From Cryoendolithus antarcticus (lineage: Eukaryota; Ascomycota; Dothideomycetes; Cladosporiales; Cladosporiaceae): DNA of 64,000 nt. Positions 10,504 to 22,134 of the stretch are shown here, one piece after another. Made by a program: the position numbers and the translations under genes. The notes under the pieces were generated by a model. That model was not told where the DNA came from, did no database searches, and saw only the letters and a list, made by a program, of their open reading frames with translations. The stretch is taken from the NCBI GenBank assembly GCA_002077065.1, contig NAJO01000060.1, forward strand, positions 62,001 through 126,000, written 5' to 3'. Numbering within the stretch: position 1 is the stretch's first letter; every line of letters starts with the position of its first letter.

Positions 10504-10875
10504 CTACCGTAGACTCGATCGACGTTTCGACTCGCGGGCTTGGTCGAAGGAGCTAAAGTAGCCGTGAAGCTCAGCCCGAGCTTCCTTGCTTAAGGTGGGA
10601 CTTGACTTGGTCGAGCTGGTCGTCGAGGAGAGGGATGTGTGTGACGACGACGGAGTGAGGATCTCCTCGGTCGATGATCGTGTGGTCGATGTGGGGAAGC
10701 CGTATGCAGCTGGAAGGACGAAGGTCGATAAGCTTGACCAGGCCGGTGTTGTGGGCGAGCTTGGTATCGACCTGCTCGCTCTCTCAAGCTCTGCTAGTCG
10801 ACAACTTTGCGAGCAGTATGGTCCATCTGCGCATTGCTTATCGCATGCGATGCAGAAGTCTTGGAAGCAGTCCAT
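10504..10875 (-). CDS. Ecl1-family small zinc-binding protein
   Basis: A 123-residue single-exon protein. The first 26 residues hold a cysteine cluster, CIACDKQC followed by YCSQSC, typical of the fungal Ecl1/2/3 family. Yeast and fission-yeast members extend chronological lifespan and respond to zinc or sulfur starvation. The middle is Ser/Thr-rich and disordered. The C-terminus (LHGYFSSFDQARESKRRSS) matches the short conserved tail seen in filamentous-fungal members. I chose the internal ATG at 10875 (MDCFQDFC) rather than the upstream one at 10923, because family members begin a few residues before the first CxxC. Family membership is fairly firm from the cysteine pattern; the role in this organism is inference. 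Confidence 0.68.
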   Translation of the reverse strand: MDCFQDFCIACDKQCADGPYCSQSCRLAELERASRSIPSSPTTPAWSSLSTFVLPAAYGFPTSTTRSSTEEILTPSSSHTSLSSTTSSTKSSPTLSKEARAELHGYFSSFDQARESKRRSSLR

Positions 10876-13800
10876 GTTGATTGATGTCGAGCAAGGTATG
10901 GTGTCTAGACCAGTGGAGACCAAAAAGCAACAAAGCAGCTTATGTATGTTTGCTTTGTCAAGGATGAATCGTTGCTGAAGATGACTACACTATGGCGCTA
11001 TATGTCGAATACACCAGAGTCTGTTGTGAATCATCCAGCGCACGGATGGCGTGACAGTCGAAGCTTGTAGAAGGCAATTGACGCTGTACGACGAAAGTGG
11101 ATCCGAACGTTGATCAGGTGGAATTTTGTGTGATATGCTGACTCAATGCTGCGACAGATGTGCGTGGGTTCAGAAGTAAACGAAGTCGTGGGCGACCGCG
11201 AACAAAGAAGTACGCAAAGCGAGGTCCACAGAGGGCAAGCCTGAGACGTGGAGGGCCTTGGACCTTGGTGGTTGTTGGCGTTGATGCAGAAAGCGGAGTC
11301 GCTCAGGCACACGCTGTCAGTTGACGAATGATCAGACGCGATGGCGCAAAGCGGGTCCATGGAACGTCGCATGATTTGACGGACAAGAGCAGATCAGCTG
11401 CACGCAGACGACACACACCCTGCATCCAATGCAGCGAGTAGCTTTGATGAGAACGCGTGGGATGCCTTCTGCTCTCCACTTGTCATCAGAGCGAGCCACG
11501 TTTCGCTAGCTCGGAGTCCGGCTAGATCTTCAATCTTCTTCGAGGAGCGAGAGTAGCGCCGGTTTTGCTGGGTGGTCCCGCTGGGTCGCAGCATCGATGG
11601 CAAGCCCCAGATGCAGTGCGAGGTTCTGCTGGGACGGAGGTGCATGTGCACTCGCCCAACACAAAGGAGTGGCGACATCACTGAGATTCTGCCTCGCATA
11701 AGAGCAACGAATCGGCCGAGCTGACTGTGCCTGAAACGCAGCTGAGAAAGGAATCCTCACGTAGCCGCCCTCGTGCGCCTGGCCCCTACAGAGTACACGG
11801 ACCCCAGACTTCTCCCATTTCTGTCTCGGTATCGTGCCGAGAAAGTCGGGGATCGTTCAAACGAGCGAAGTCGCCTTGTCCGTGAATTTCCCAGACCCAC
11901 GCTCGCTCCATTGTGCTGCACACGTTATTGTATACTGATAAGAACACAACGGTAGTATTTCGATGTAAAGCATGCCTGTCCGAATCAGGTTTAAAGAGGG
12001 GAGTCCACGACCTTGGCATTCTTAGGGTAAAGACCACGAACACCAGGATGTCGTCGGGTGCATCCGGCAGCGATTGACCTTTCGCTGGTGACTTCCCTCG
12101 ACAGGATCGCGCAATCTCCCGCTGACATGGCTTGCCCGAATGATTCTTTGTCTCACCCTTGCACTTGCGTGCGTTTGTCTGAAGTGGAGGATCTTGCCGC
12201 TTGCGATTGCCTACCTTCCTGTTCTCACTGGCGATTCGTTCATGCGACCACTTCCGACAGCAAGCCAATGCACTCTGCTAGCGTTGACCTTGGTAGACAA
12301 CATCTGTGCGTTTCCAAGCCCGTCCCCGATCGGAGGGGGACCGTCCCTTGCGCCAGTGCGACGCAATCTCTGATGAGATGGAACGTGCAAACTCTCTTAG
12401 GAGATTCCTGGCTTCACTGCACCTTGTTCGCTGCGTTAATGCCCTCGCCCGCCACATCAATCCTAGCTACAGTGAGCTGTCGCTTGCCATCGGCCTGCGT
12501 ACTCCGAGACCTGGCTTGATGGCTACAGTGTGCCCCACGCTAAGGAAATACCGCAGCGTAAGTATTGCGGTAAAGCGCCAATCTACCTATCCTGTCGGTA
12601 CGGGCCTGATCAAGTGCAACACATGACGCTCGAGTCAGCAACAACTGGGAGGAGCCAAGGGGCAAGACTATGGTGAGACACAGGTGGTACGGACTGCGAG
12701 AGCCTTCACTCGCCTAACGCACTCGATGACAAGCATGTACATTGAGCAGAAGACTGCCAAGAGTGCCCTCTAGGCGCAGTGATCGATACACACTCACCTA
12801 CGCCCAGCCATTGCGATACGAGTCCAAGTATTGTTGTCTATGCTCGCGCAGTCAGCCGTTCACCCACGCTCTCATGTCGCCATCCCCACACTTTGGACGC
12901 GGATCATGTTGACGCACAGACTCATCACCACTCGCTGCTCGGCCCTCCCATAGGGATTCGCAGCCACGCAAGTCATGGGGTGGGAAGAGGGGTAGCCCAC
13001 TTCGGCGACTGATCGCTTGTCTTTCGAGGCGTTTGGCCCAGTGGCGTTGTGTGTACGAAACAGGCGTGGGCACATGCAGCACGCGGCAGTCATGCTTGCT
13101 AATGTTCTGGCGTGGGATGCTCAGTGGTCATCAATATTGCATCGACCGCACCTTGGCTCGGGCCGGAGCCTGATGGGAAGCATGAGCTTCACAAACTTGT
13201 TGATCAGTGCAGTACTGAGTCCGTGCATCGATATGCGTGATGGCAAACGTGCAGGTCTAGAGATTGCATTGGCTCCACTATAAGAGTCCGCGAAATGTGC
13301 TGCGCCGTTGCCGCTTGCGCAGGCACGCCAGTCTGCCGCGAGGCCTGCAGCTGGTCTTCCATCCACGAGCTGCCCGCCCACATGTGTGATAAGGAGAGCG
13401 TACTGCTTGGGAGAAGAAATGCGAAGAATCAGGATCGAGCCCTCGTGTACAGCCTCGCTCGAGGAACCGAGAGTGCTGGCATACGCTGCACCGCACGAAC
13501 GAGTTGCAAGAAGTGCTGCGACCGGAAGAGGCCGAATGAGTCACTCCCATCTCTCTCGTCCTGTTTCTTCGATCCGAATGTGTCTCCTCTGTGCTGCGCG
13601 TTTCTTTCGCCATTGCCTCGTCTGGCACGTGGCCGTATGTTGTCTTGCCGTGTTCGCGGACCGCGTCATGGACGAGCGGCTGAGCTCTGTCTACAATGAT
13701 CTTCAAGATTCGATCTCCAAGAGATCTCGAAAGATTGGGTCGCATTTCAGTCTAGACACGAGGTCAACGACAGGTGAGGTCAGGATAGAGATCCTAGTCA

Positions 13801-14073
13801 GAATCGCACCTTCCATGGTTTATATGAGCTCTTGTTGGCAAGTACGGCGGGCATGCATGGCAGCCTACACATTGCCTAGTCGTCTTCTCCTTTTGGTGTA
13901 CGCTATGCTCATCTTGTCATGCATCTGGAATAGGAAAGGTATTGAGAGAAAGCAGAAACAGCGCCGTGGTTCAAGTCAACTGGAGCGAAAAAAATGACAA
14001 GCTTACCTTGGACGTCCGCGGCGACTTGTAACGGATGCGATGGAGCGACGAGTAGAGTAAGTCACTTGCTCAG
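10876..14073. other. 3.2-kb intergenic region without a recognisable gene
   Basis: Several open frames of 60-230 codons occur on both strands, including 13308-13997 (+) and 11786-12268 (-). None has a recognisable domain, and they overlap each other in antisense. I see no repeat or RNA gene. Confidence 0.4.
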
Positions 14074-14637
14074 ATGACTCGTCTGTTGCTGATGCTTGTA
14101 AGACATGCGAGAATGGTGACATCTGCACGCCCTCAGCAGCAGAAACAAATAGCGTACAATCACTGTCACTTCTTCAAGCTCCCCGTTGAGCTTCGCGTCA
14201 AAATCTACAACACTGTTATCGCCGAGAGCTTTACCGGCTGCTGGCGTCCCAGAGATCAAGCAGACAAGGAACCGGCCACCTTTACCTTTCGCGAGCCGGC
14301 TCTCATGCAAGTGTCCCTGTGGATCCGCGAAGAGGTCGAAGTCTGCTTTCAAGCCGCAATGAAAGCCTACAGTGCTCAGCTTGGATCGATGCATGGTCGG
14401 CACCCGCAGAACATGACCAAGAGTTGCACACGTCCACCTCGCCCACGTGAGGTACTTCGGACTCACCATTAATTGATGGCGCTAGCGACCTATCTTGGCT
14501 TCGCGTACGAGATCTCCCTCGCCAGCTGCGAAATACTGGAGGGTAAGGATGAGGCTTTCGCTGCGATGGATCTCGTTCACAGAACGTATCGATCACGTGT
14601 GGCGTACGTGAATGCGGCGATTAAGGCAACTGCATAG
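14074..14637 (+). pseudogene. LPxELR-family gene, fragmentary
   Basis: A frame from ATG 14074 (open to 14472) contains HFFKLPVELRVKIYNTVI and then EPALMQVSLWIREEVEVCF, the F-box-like and following conserved blocks of the LPxELR family. After about residue 90 the family-like character fades. A second frame, 14476-14637, begins MALATYLGFAYEISLASC and reads like the tail of such a protein, ending TAG at 14635-14637. I could not connect the two with a convincing intron. Either an intron in the 14400-14500 area was missed or the gene is broken. Confidence 0.45.
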
Positions 14638-14820
14638 AGCTCGAGAGATATGGCAGACATGCATTGGCAGAGTTTCGGCAGTCACGATCGCGGATTTGCT
14701 GCTTCGCTCTGTGTTACTTCTTTATTAGCTTATTTCGGGCTGACATGTGTTGTGTTGATCGGAAGGTCGCTTGCTCGACAGTCTAGCTTTGACGATGGAG
14801 ATAGCTGAATCGAAGACGTA

Positions 14821-15611
14821 TTATAGTCGCTGAGTACTACACCGCCAGTTGTCATCGTCCTGGCTATACACAACCTCGTGCACATCTAGCCGTCCGTCCA
14901 CGATCTCACGACCATTGATAAGATCATTCTCGTCTGCTCTCCTCGCGGCCTCTTCAGCATCTTTGGCAACGCCGCTCGCTACATGCCTTTTGATGAGTCT
15001 TTTCTTCGCCACGTCTTCCGCGACGTCGACAAACCAAAGCTCATCCATCAACTCCGCAGCCTCCTTCCACTCCGGTGCACCTTTGCCAAGCGACAAGTAA
15101 TTGCCCTCGAGTACAACAATCCTCTGAGATGGAGCGATAGTAATGTCATCTGCGACTGGATCCTTCGCAGCATGATCAAAACTAGGTGCATGTATCGTCT
15201 TCGTCTCCGGTAGCAGTGGTCTGCGTAGTTGCTTCACAAGGGCCAGAAAGGCCGGAGCATCGAACGTGAACGCTGCTCCGCGTCTGGCATGTGCTGTACC
15301 AGGGTCTGACATAGCTGAGAGCTGAGCACGGGTCAAGTGATAGCCGTCCATTGGGAGAAAGGCTGCGATGTGAGGTCCGAGTCCGGGATTGGTGTCGGCA
15401 TAGACCTCATTCAATCCCTTCGCCACTTTGATGGCTAGTGTAGTCTTGCCTGATCATGGCTGTTAGATCTTGTTTGTACCGTGATCGGAACCTCTTCGAA
15501 TCTACCTGAACCCGGTATGCCACTCACGGCAATGAGCAATCGCCGGCTTCGCGGTGTAGTCTGGAATTTGTCCCATGCTTTCTGGACCAATCTGATTACT
15601 TGATCTTCCAT
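14821..15611 (-). CDS. YFH7: P-loop kinase, YFH7 / uridine-kinase-like
   Basis: ATP-dependent kinase of the uridine/pantothenate kinase superfamily; yeast YFH7 is the nearest named relative, and its substrate is uncertain. Exons 15611-15506 and 15449-14821 are joined by a 56-nt phase-1 intron that splits the Walker A motif. The joined protein reads SGIPGSGKTTLA, which strongly supports the splice. Other motifs are PMDGYHL (substrate-binding Asp) and VVLEGNYL (Walker B-like), then DELWFVDVAEDVAKKRLIKR (lid region). The product is 244 residues. The start at 15611 (MEDQVIRLVQKAW) is preferred over 15629, since the family begins about 35 residues before the P-loop. It is transcribed divergently from the next gene across about 420 bp. 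Confidence 0.85.
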
Positions 15612-16030
15612 GGCGAAGTACAGCTGCACCAGAACGATGCTGTACTCGATCTGTTCATCTCTACACGATCGAATGCTATCTTTCCGCCCATTTCTTTTGG
15701 CTGATGACTAGCTAGCTTCTGAGGAGACTGCACCTGGTGGAGTCGCATTGGCGTTGCGACCTCGGGCAGCGTCGGAACAGTTCGAGCCGTGTTCCGACTT
15801 CATGTTTGGGCCGAGAGGTAGGACAGCCATGAAGAAACACCACGTACCTGTCTAAACGATGTCACGTTCGGGTCTCATAGTCACGATACACTGATGACGG
15901 TGTCTTATGAATCGACATAATGGCTTGGAGTTGAGCTTGCGTCTACCGAGGAGCGAATCTCGCTCACTATCTTTCGTCGCTGCAGACATTCTCCATCCAA
16001 AGGATCATTGCAGGCACTCTCAGGCTCGAC
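15612..16030. promoter_or_regulatory. Divergent promoter region, YFH7-like and CMD-like genes
   Basis: A 419-bp gap between two genes transcribed away from each other, so it must hold both promoters. I could not identify specific factor sites. Confidence 0.5.
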
Positions 16031-16909
16031 ATGGCGACTCTAGAGCCCTCATCTGATGATGCGATCAGACTATTTAAGTCTGTCGAGAAGCTATTCCCGT
16101 CGCAGAGTTTAGGCAGTGACAAGTGGTACCTTTTGGCCCTGGCTGCAATCGCCAGTGGAGGACATCCAGAGTTTGCCGCAGACCTGTATCTCCACTTAAT
16201 CTCGAAACCGGAGTTCAACACTCCAGACGCCCGCCAGAAGTTGATGAGGAGGTTGAGAGAAGCTCTGGTGAAGCTTGTATCCGTCGTAGGCGTGCCGAAA
16301 CCATTGGAGGCTGTCTTCTGCATCGCAGAAGTTGAGAAGGAAGAGGACAAGGACTTCTCCTTCTCTCGGTCAGCTGTCATACCTGATGCATCTGTGCTCG
16401 TGCTAATGCTCCTCTAGCGAGAATTGGTCTTCAGGCGAAGCCAATCGTCTCCGTGGCCGGCAATGGCTCGATCAGATTTATCGGGCGAATCATGCAGCGA
16501 CGCAGAGGACGCTCTCTGCTCACAAAGACTTTGGTATCGTACTCAAGAGCCTTCAACAACTCTGACTCGTCTGACTGTGTCCAGAGTGGCTTTCTGAAGA
16601 AATCACATACGGCCTATACCTCTCCGATCATACCATCTTGGACGGTGTAGACACGGAACTAGTAGTCTTGAGCGGCATCATGATGCAGAACCTTCGCAGA
16701 GAGACCGGGTGGCATCTGCGCGGTACACGTCGCATCGGTGTCAGTCAAGTGGACGTAGAAGTGGTTCAGCAATGCGTACGCGGTAGCTTTGACTCCATGC
16801 GTTCTCTCCAGAACTGACTTATATGCTTCAGATCGAGCGGATCGCCACTTTCTGTGGTCTCCATCTTACCAGAGTGCCACGTGTGAAGGACATCGAACAT
16901 GAAGTCTGA
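16031..16909 (+). CDS. Carboxymuconolactone decarboxylase-like (AhpD fold) protein
   Basis: Four exons, 16031-16368, 16418-16533, 16585-16775 and 16832-16909, give 240 residues. The three introns are 49, 51 and 56 nt and all phases close exactly. The protein is all-alpha and belongs to the CMD/AhpD-like family common in fungi. Conserved stretches are EEITYGLYLSDHTILD, ELVVLSGIMMQNL and ETGWHLRGTRRIGVS, followed by the ending CGLHLTRVPRVKDIEHEV. No CxxC redox pair of the AhpD type is visible, so peroxidase activity is not supported. Exon 4 encodes only 25 residues but matches the expected C-terminus. The biochemical role is unknown. Confidence 0.85.
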
Positions 16910-17516
16910 GAATAGGATCACTCAACACGACTCGTGAGCTACGTGTGATCGACCTCGCTTCTCGTCCAAAGCACGTTTGTGCTCCTGAGAAGTCGTCACA
17001 GCACAGAGTGAGCACTCTTCAGTGTACATCTATCTACGTTCCGGGAGTCTCAACTCGACCCAGTCCACTTGACTACGGAATCCCAACGCAGTTTATGTTT
17101 GTGCATTCTTTGACGATAACGCCACATACGAGGCGACAATCGATGAGAACTGTCGAGTTTGTGTTCTCCTGCCTGATCGCGCCTAGGGACCGCCAAGGTC
17201 AATGATCTCCCCAGGCTGCCGACGTAGGATACAGCTGCCTTCATCGGCGCCGTTCGATGCCTCAGGTTGGCATTCGGACGAGCTACAAAGCCTCTCCATC
17301 AGTTTTCAGCCCTGCTCATGATCGTCTTGGGTGCGTCATGCGCTGAGCGAGCAGTACAGAGCCCTTGGAGAGAGTCGTCAACCAGTCGCGCTTCACGCAC
17401 CCGTTTCCATCCAGTGCAGCGAAGGCGCAACGATGTCGCTGCGCCATGGTGAATCACGACAGCGCATATCGAGACAGCTTCACCAGATACACCAGCTGTG
17501 GTGGCTGCTCAGCTTC
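16910..17516. other. Convergent intergenic region
   Basis: Lies between two converging genes; nothing recognised. Confidence 0.4.
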
Positions 17517-18899
17517 TCAATCATCATTGAGTAGCCAGACCTTCACTTCTCCATCGTCACCAGTAGTCACCATCACTTCCTCATCCTCACTCGCCTTTCC
17601 CTTATCTGCCCGTGGCGCCCAGACCACGTGATTCACCTCGAAAACATCGTGCGCGTTCTCCACCTCAGCGAGAACCACCCACTCAGTCAACGATCCCGTC
17701 GTCTCGTGCTTCCCCTCACCGTTCTCAAATGCCGCGTGAGCATCACGCATCACAACATCGCTTCCGCCGTTCCTCCACCTCTCCTCATAAACTACAATCT
17801 TCCCATCACTCCCCGTACTCACCACCCGCCCGGTCTTCCGGCTCCAACTCACAGCATACACAGCCCTCTCATGCGCCCTCGGCAGTATACACTCCTGCAC
17901 CCACTCCTCTTCAAAATCCCGGTTCTTCCAAATACTAGGCATCTTGCCCTGCCCTGTAGGCTGCTCTTTGACCTCCTTGGGCACCCTCCTCCATATCCGT
18001 ATCGTCAAATCATCGGAGCAGCTGATGATCCGTGGACCAGCTCTCTTGCGCTGCTCCAATAGGGTCTGCTGGTCTGCGTTCAGACTGTCCGCGGCTCGAG
18101 TCCCGATCTTTCCGAAGCGTTCAGCCCCCTCAAACTCAACCCACCACACCGTCCCCCCGTGCCCTTCTAGCAAGCCACAGCAAGCCCAATCATCCACATC
18201 CTCCCGCCACACCCGTATAGCGTTATCATAACTCCCACTAACCAGTAGCTCCTCCACCGGACTCCACGCCACACATTTGACGTCCCCATCATGCTCCTGT
18301 AACACAGCCACAGTCTCGAAATTATCGTCCTCCAGCTCCTCCCAGATCCAGACGCTCTTATCCCGGCTACAAGTAGCCAGTAACGGCGCCGTGGGCGAGA
18401 ACGCTAGACTCTTGATTTCGGAATCATGGCCATCTAGTATGACAGCGAACCGCCACTCGTCTTCGTCTTCATCCTCCTCCTCTGCGCCGCCGGCGAGACC
18501 GCGTGTGAAATCCCGCTCATCCTCTTCCGGCGCTCCCTCGGCACCTAGTCCCTCCCATTCCGTCCCCTTTCCCTTCTCTATACCCTTCAATCCTCTCCCA
18601 ATCCCGCCTTTGGACTCCCATCGTCTCCAGACTCCGCAACTCGCATCGAAACTGCCCGTCGCGAGTACTGACTCTCCACTCTTCACGCCTGAGCTGGGTT
18701 TCCATGCACAGGATCTTATGGATCGCTTATGGCCGCCTGTGATAGTCGATTCGAGATTCAGGGAAACGAGAGAGTAGAGCCGGACGGTTTTGTCCGAAGA
18801 TGCTGTTGCGATGAGGGGGAGGGTGGGGTGGGGATGGGAGGACCAGAGGCGGGAGGCGGAGGGAGGGGTGAGGGTACAAAGGGGTTGAATGGAGGGCAT
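17517..18899 (-). CDS. CIA1: Cytosolic iron-sulfur assembly protein CIA1 (WD40)
   Basis: WD40 beta-propeller that, with Met18 and Cia2, docks Fe-S clusters onto cytosolic and nuclear apoproteins. Single exon, 460 residues. Repeats are visible from residue about 20 (PLIATASSDKTVRLY) through GHKRSIRSCAWKP, GHDSEIKSLAFSP, ATCSRDKSVWIWE, EHDGDVKCVAWSP and VSGSYDNAIRVWR, to the last at VTTGDDGEVKVW. An acidic insert (GGAEEEDEDEDEW) sits between the second and third blades. Another insert (KEVKEQPTGQGK) precedes the sixth; insertions of this sort are common in filamentous-fungal CIA1. The start is the only ATG close before the first blade. Confidence 0.9.
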   Translation of the reverse strand: MPSIQPLCTLTPPSASRLWSSHPHPTLPLIATASSDKTVRLYSLVSLNLESTITGGHKRSIRSCAWKPSSGVKSGESVLATGSFDASCGVWRRWESKGGIGRGLKGIEKGKGTEWEGLGAEGAPEEDERDFTRGLAGGAEEEDEDEDEWRFAVILDGHDSEIKSLAFSPTAPLLATCSRDKSVWIWEELEDDNFETVAVLQEHDGDVKCVAWSPVEELLVSGSYDNAIRVWREDVDDWACCGLLEGHGGTVWWVEFEGAERFGKIGTRAADSLNADQQTLLEQRKRAGPRIISCSDDLTIRIWRRVPKEVKEQPTGQGKMPSIWKNRDFEEEWVQECILPRAHERAVYAVSWSRKTGRVVSTGSDGKIVVYEERWRNGGSDVVMRDAHAAFENGEGKHETTGSLTEWVVLAEVENAHDVFEVNHVVWAPRADKGKASEDEEVMVTTGDDGEVKVWLLNDD

Positions 18900-19685
18900 G
18901 GCGAAGTTCGTTAACTGGGAAAACGTTGTTTTGGATAGGTAAAAGCAAGATCATGCACGAGTGGAAGCATTGGTGGCATGTGAAGGTGCCTCTCGTTCTA
19001 GCTCCAGAAATTCTTGGAGTGACGTCGATCCACCATGGTTCTCAATCAACATAGCACCACCAGACATGCAAGATTGTCATGAAGCGATTTCATCGGATTC
19101 TGACGCTCTGCATTTAACTTCTACAATTACTGCCTGTCCTTCCCATGATCCTTCCTCTCGTGCACTCTACGGTACGCCCTCTGATACACCGAAATAACGC
19201 CTCGCATACATCGCTCGCTTCGCTCCATGTCGCGAACGTCCAGAAAAGAAAGCTACGCCCAGAAACGCCGTCGCTGTACAGCCCGAGAATGATTAGTGGT
19301 GATGTGATGTATGTGCCGCAGGACTCGTCCGCGAAGTATCGGTCGCAATTCTAAGCGGAGGGACATGTGCCAAAGGGATCGAAGACACAGCTGGCCCCTT
19401 CTCCAACCGCCCCGTAACCCCAGACGATCTTTGTTGACGACGCGTGCGCTCTTGCTCCGCTTGCCTCCGCGCAAGCGCATGCCCTCCAGGAGGATAACAA
19501 GGCGCCAGCCCATTGCCGGTCCAAGGTGGTGGAGGCGGCCGAAACATGGGAGACAGTCGCACATAGTTGGCCGAGTCTTGTCCCGCATCGGCCAAGACAG
19601 GACTGCGGAAGCGACAGCACTCTAGCACCAGATCAGTATTGCGACATCTTTTGTCCGCCGTTCCGTCATCCCTGCGCCGCTAGCA
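18900..19685. other. Intergenic, upstream of CIA1 and downstream of the casein kinase
   Basis: Both flanking genes run leftward, so this holds the CIA1 promoter and the kinase 3' region. Antisense open frames at 19250-19630 overlap one another and have no domain. Confidence 0.4.
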
Positions 19686-21230
19686 CTACCCGCAGCACAG
19701 CAATTTTCCAAGCTTCGCCATGAAGCCTCCTCCTCCTTGTTGCTCAGCAGGTGGCTGCACAGCTTGTTGACGTTGCGCAGCCATGGGCTGACTGCTTCGA
19801 GGCGGCGCGCCTTGACTGCTTATGCGCCCATTGTTGGCACCTCCGCCACTGGCAAGGTTGGGAGTGCTAGTCGCAAACTGAGCGGTGGTGCTACCTTGCT
19901 CAGGCGGCTCGAGCTGCGACCCTCGCTTTCCGTTCAGATCGGTGGAGTTGTGTTGGCGACGGCCGCCTTGAATTGCTCGGGCAGCGGCGGTCTGTGGCGG
20001 GGCGCGGGAGGCGCCTGGCTTAGGGAGAGGATCCTGTAGCCGTCCTTCAGGGATGGCCGCCTTTGAGTTCCGGTGGCCTTCTCCGCGGGTTTGTCGACCA
20101 ATGTCGACGGCCGAGGCGTGGGCTCGCTCGTCGCGATTCGAGCGGGGAACGTCCCAGCCTTTGCCGTTGTTGAGCTTCATCCAGTCATACTCGCCATCTT
20201 CGACTTCGCCGGTGGTCTTCAATGCTTGCGTGAAGAGGTCGCGGAGGTAGTCGTAGTCGGGAGTATCCTCGAAACCGAGGTTGCGGACGTAGGAGAGATA
20301 CTTGTTGAACTCTTCTGGGAAGGTCTCGCACAAATCCTTGATGGGTGTTGTCTGCTTCTTCTCGCCGATCTTCTCGTACTTCTGCTTATTCGTCGCCGCC
20401 TTAAGGCCTTGCCATGGCAGTCCTCCGCGGAGGAAGTACATGAACACATGACCGAGTGCCTCGAGATCGTCCCGCCTTGATTGCTCGCGCCCGAGATGTG
20501 TGTTGATACTCATGTATCTTGCAGTACCAGAGAGTGACTTCCGCTCCCTGTAGGGAATGTGCTGCTTGGTCTTGGGATCCCGATACTGCTTCGCCATGCC
20601 AAAGTCGACCACGTGGATAACATTTTGACTTTTGCTGTTGGGCCGGCCGATCAGGAAGTTATCTGGCTTGATGTCGCGGTAGATGAGGTTCTTCTCGTGG
20701 ATCGTCTGCACACGCGAGAGCATTTGCTTGGCGACCATGACAACGGTCTTGGTGCTGAATCGCCTGTTGCAGTGATCGAACAGGTCTTCGAGTGATGGTC
20801 CAAGTAGATCAATGACAAGAATGTTGTGTAGGCCTTCTTGGCCGAAGTAATAGACATTGGGTATGCCGGCTGTTGAATAAGTTTTGGGTCAGCTCATGTT
20901 GCTGTAGACATCTGTACCGCCTGCCTTTTGAGCTACACCGTCACGTCCACGGCACTACTGCTGCCACCGCCTCCATCGTCACCGCCCGCACGTTCGTACA
21001 CATGTCACACCTATGAAGGGGGAAGACTCACGACACCCAACCAAGATCTTATACGTCCTGTACTCATCCCTCAACTGCGGCGCGTCGCTCTTCCTTGGCT
21101 CGAACTTGATAGCGACCTGGGTGTTGTTCAGGAGGTTGGTTCCTTCGAAAATAACGCCGAAGCTCCCCTCGCCGATCTTTTTGCCGACGCGGTAATGCAC
21201 GCCCACGACATTGCTACTGCTGGAGGCCAT
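19686..21230 (-). CDS. YCK2: Casein kinase I, Yck1/Yck2 (CkiA) type
   Basis: Membrane-anchored Ser/Thr kinase acting in endocytosis, nutrient signalling and morphogenesis. Exons 21230-21032 and 20869-19686 give 460 residues; the 162-nt intron (GTGAGT...CAACAG) is the longest in a conserved gene here except the first flbA intron. Kinase motifs are [29 protein letters not shown] (YRD in place of HRD, as is normal in the Yck/CK1-gamma group), [10 protein letters not shown] and the CK1 signature [16 protein letters not shown]. After residue about 310 comes a Gln/Ser/Gly-rich disordered tail. It ends LGKLLCCG, whose two cysteines are the expected palmitoylation site. Splicing restores [12 protein letters not shown], which confirms the junction. 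Confidence 0.92.
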
Positions 21231-21936
21231 GCTGTCGTCCGGTCCAGGTGAGGTGGGGAGGATATAATGGTAGTGCAGTGGGAGATGAGGCTATGCAACA
21301 CACGGCGGAAGTGTAGCGGAGCCCAGAGTGCAGGAGTCGAAGATCGGCGGTGTCGCGGTGAGCAAGGAGTCAGTCAAGCCCCTTCGCTCACAGTCCGGTG
21401 CAGTGAAGCCGATTCAGAACAATAGCGAGCAAGGGAGAGCAGTATGTCCCATGCAGGCAGCTGTGTGAGAGTGTGTGATAGACACGTGCGCATACGCTTC
21501 CTCTCTCGCGTTTGGCGTGGCTGAGTGGAAGGAGGGCGCCCTGAAGTTCTGCCTCCTCCCTCGCCGTTGCCCAGAGCCGTTCGATGCGCGCTATCTGCGG
21601 CACGGAACGGGAGCGCCGCAACTAAGACTGCACTTGGCCGAGGACGAGCGAAACGGTCTTCTGGGGTGCATGTATGTGTTGTGAGGACATGCATAGGATC
21701 ATTGCACGTTTGAGGGATAGGACAGAGTAGCCGGTCAGGAGCGAAGAAGCAAATCTGCTACACATGAACGACTGACGTACAGCGTGCGCACTGCATTGAG
21801 CCGTGCTACGATGCTGCAATGACCGTGCTCGAAGCGCTCAAGTAATCAGCCAGCTTCCACGAAGATTGATCGTACCACCAGACCCCTAAGCACCGATCTT
21901 CGAACCACATTGTACATTGGAAGCGCTCACCTTATC
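21231..21936. promoter_or_regulatory. Divergent promoter region, casein kinase and small membrane protein
   Basis: A 706-bp gap between a leftward and a rightward gene. No specific sites identified. Confidence 0.4.
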
Positions 21937-22134
21937 ATGGGTGCCGCTGCTTCCACCTCACGGCCGTCGATGGGCAAGCTGCCACGTCGTGTAAATTCTC
22001 GGACCCTTGCAGCCCCAGCAGCGGCTTTTACAATGGCTTGCATCCTCTTCTTCTACACCCGGTCGTCTATCAACGCTGCTCGGACGAACGCGCAGCGACA
22101 GAGACAGATCGCGAAGACACGCAGCGATGGATGA
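21937..22134 (+). CDS. Small membrane protein with N-myristoylation-type start
   Basis: A 65-residue frame starting MGAAASTSRP, a good N-myristoylation signal (Gly2, Ser/Thr at positions 6-7). A basic segment LPRRVNSRTLAAP follows, then one hydrophobic segment (AAAFTMACILFFYT) and an Arg/Gln-rich tail. The ATG at 21937 is chosen over one ten codons upstream because only it gives the MG start. From memory, similar short proteins occur in other Dothideomycetes, often with a longer tail, so a downstream exon may be missing; I could not define one. Function unknown. Confidence 0.5.
   Translation: MGAAASTSRPSMGKLPRRVNSRTLAAPAAAFTMACILFFYTRSSINAARTNAQRQRQIAKTRSDG

Noticed and set aside
13308..13997. 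229-codon plus-strand open frame overlapping a 155-codon minus-strand frame
   Set aside because: The two frames lie antisense to each other with no domain; composition looks random with many Arg, Ser and Cys.
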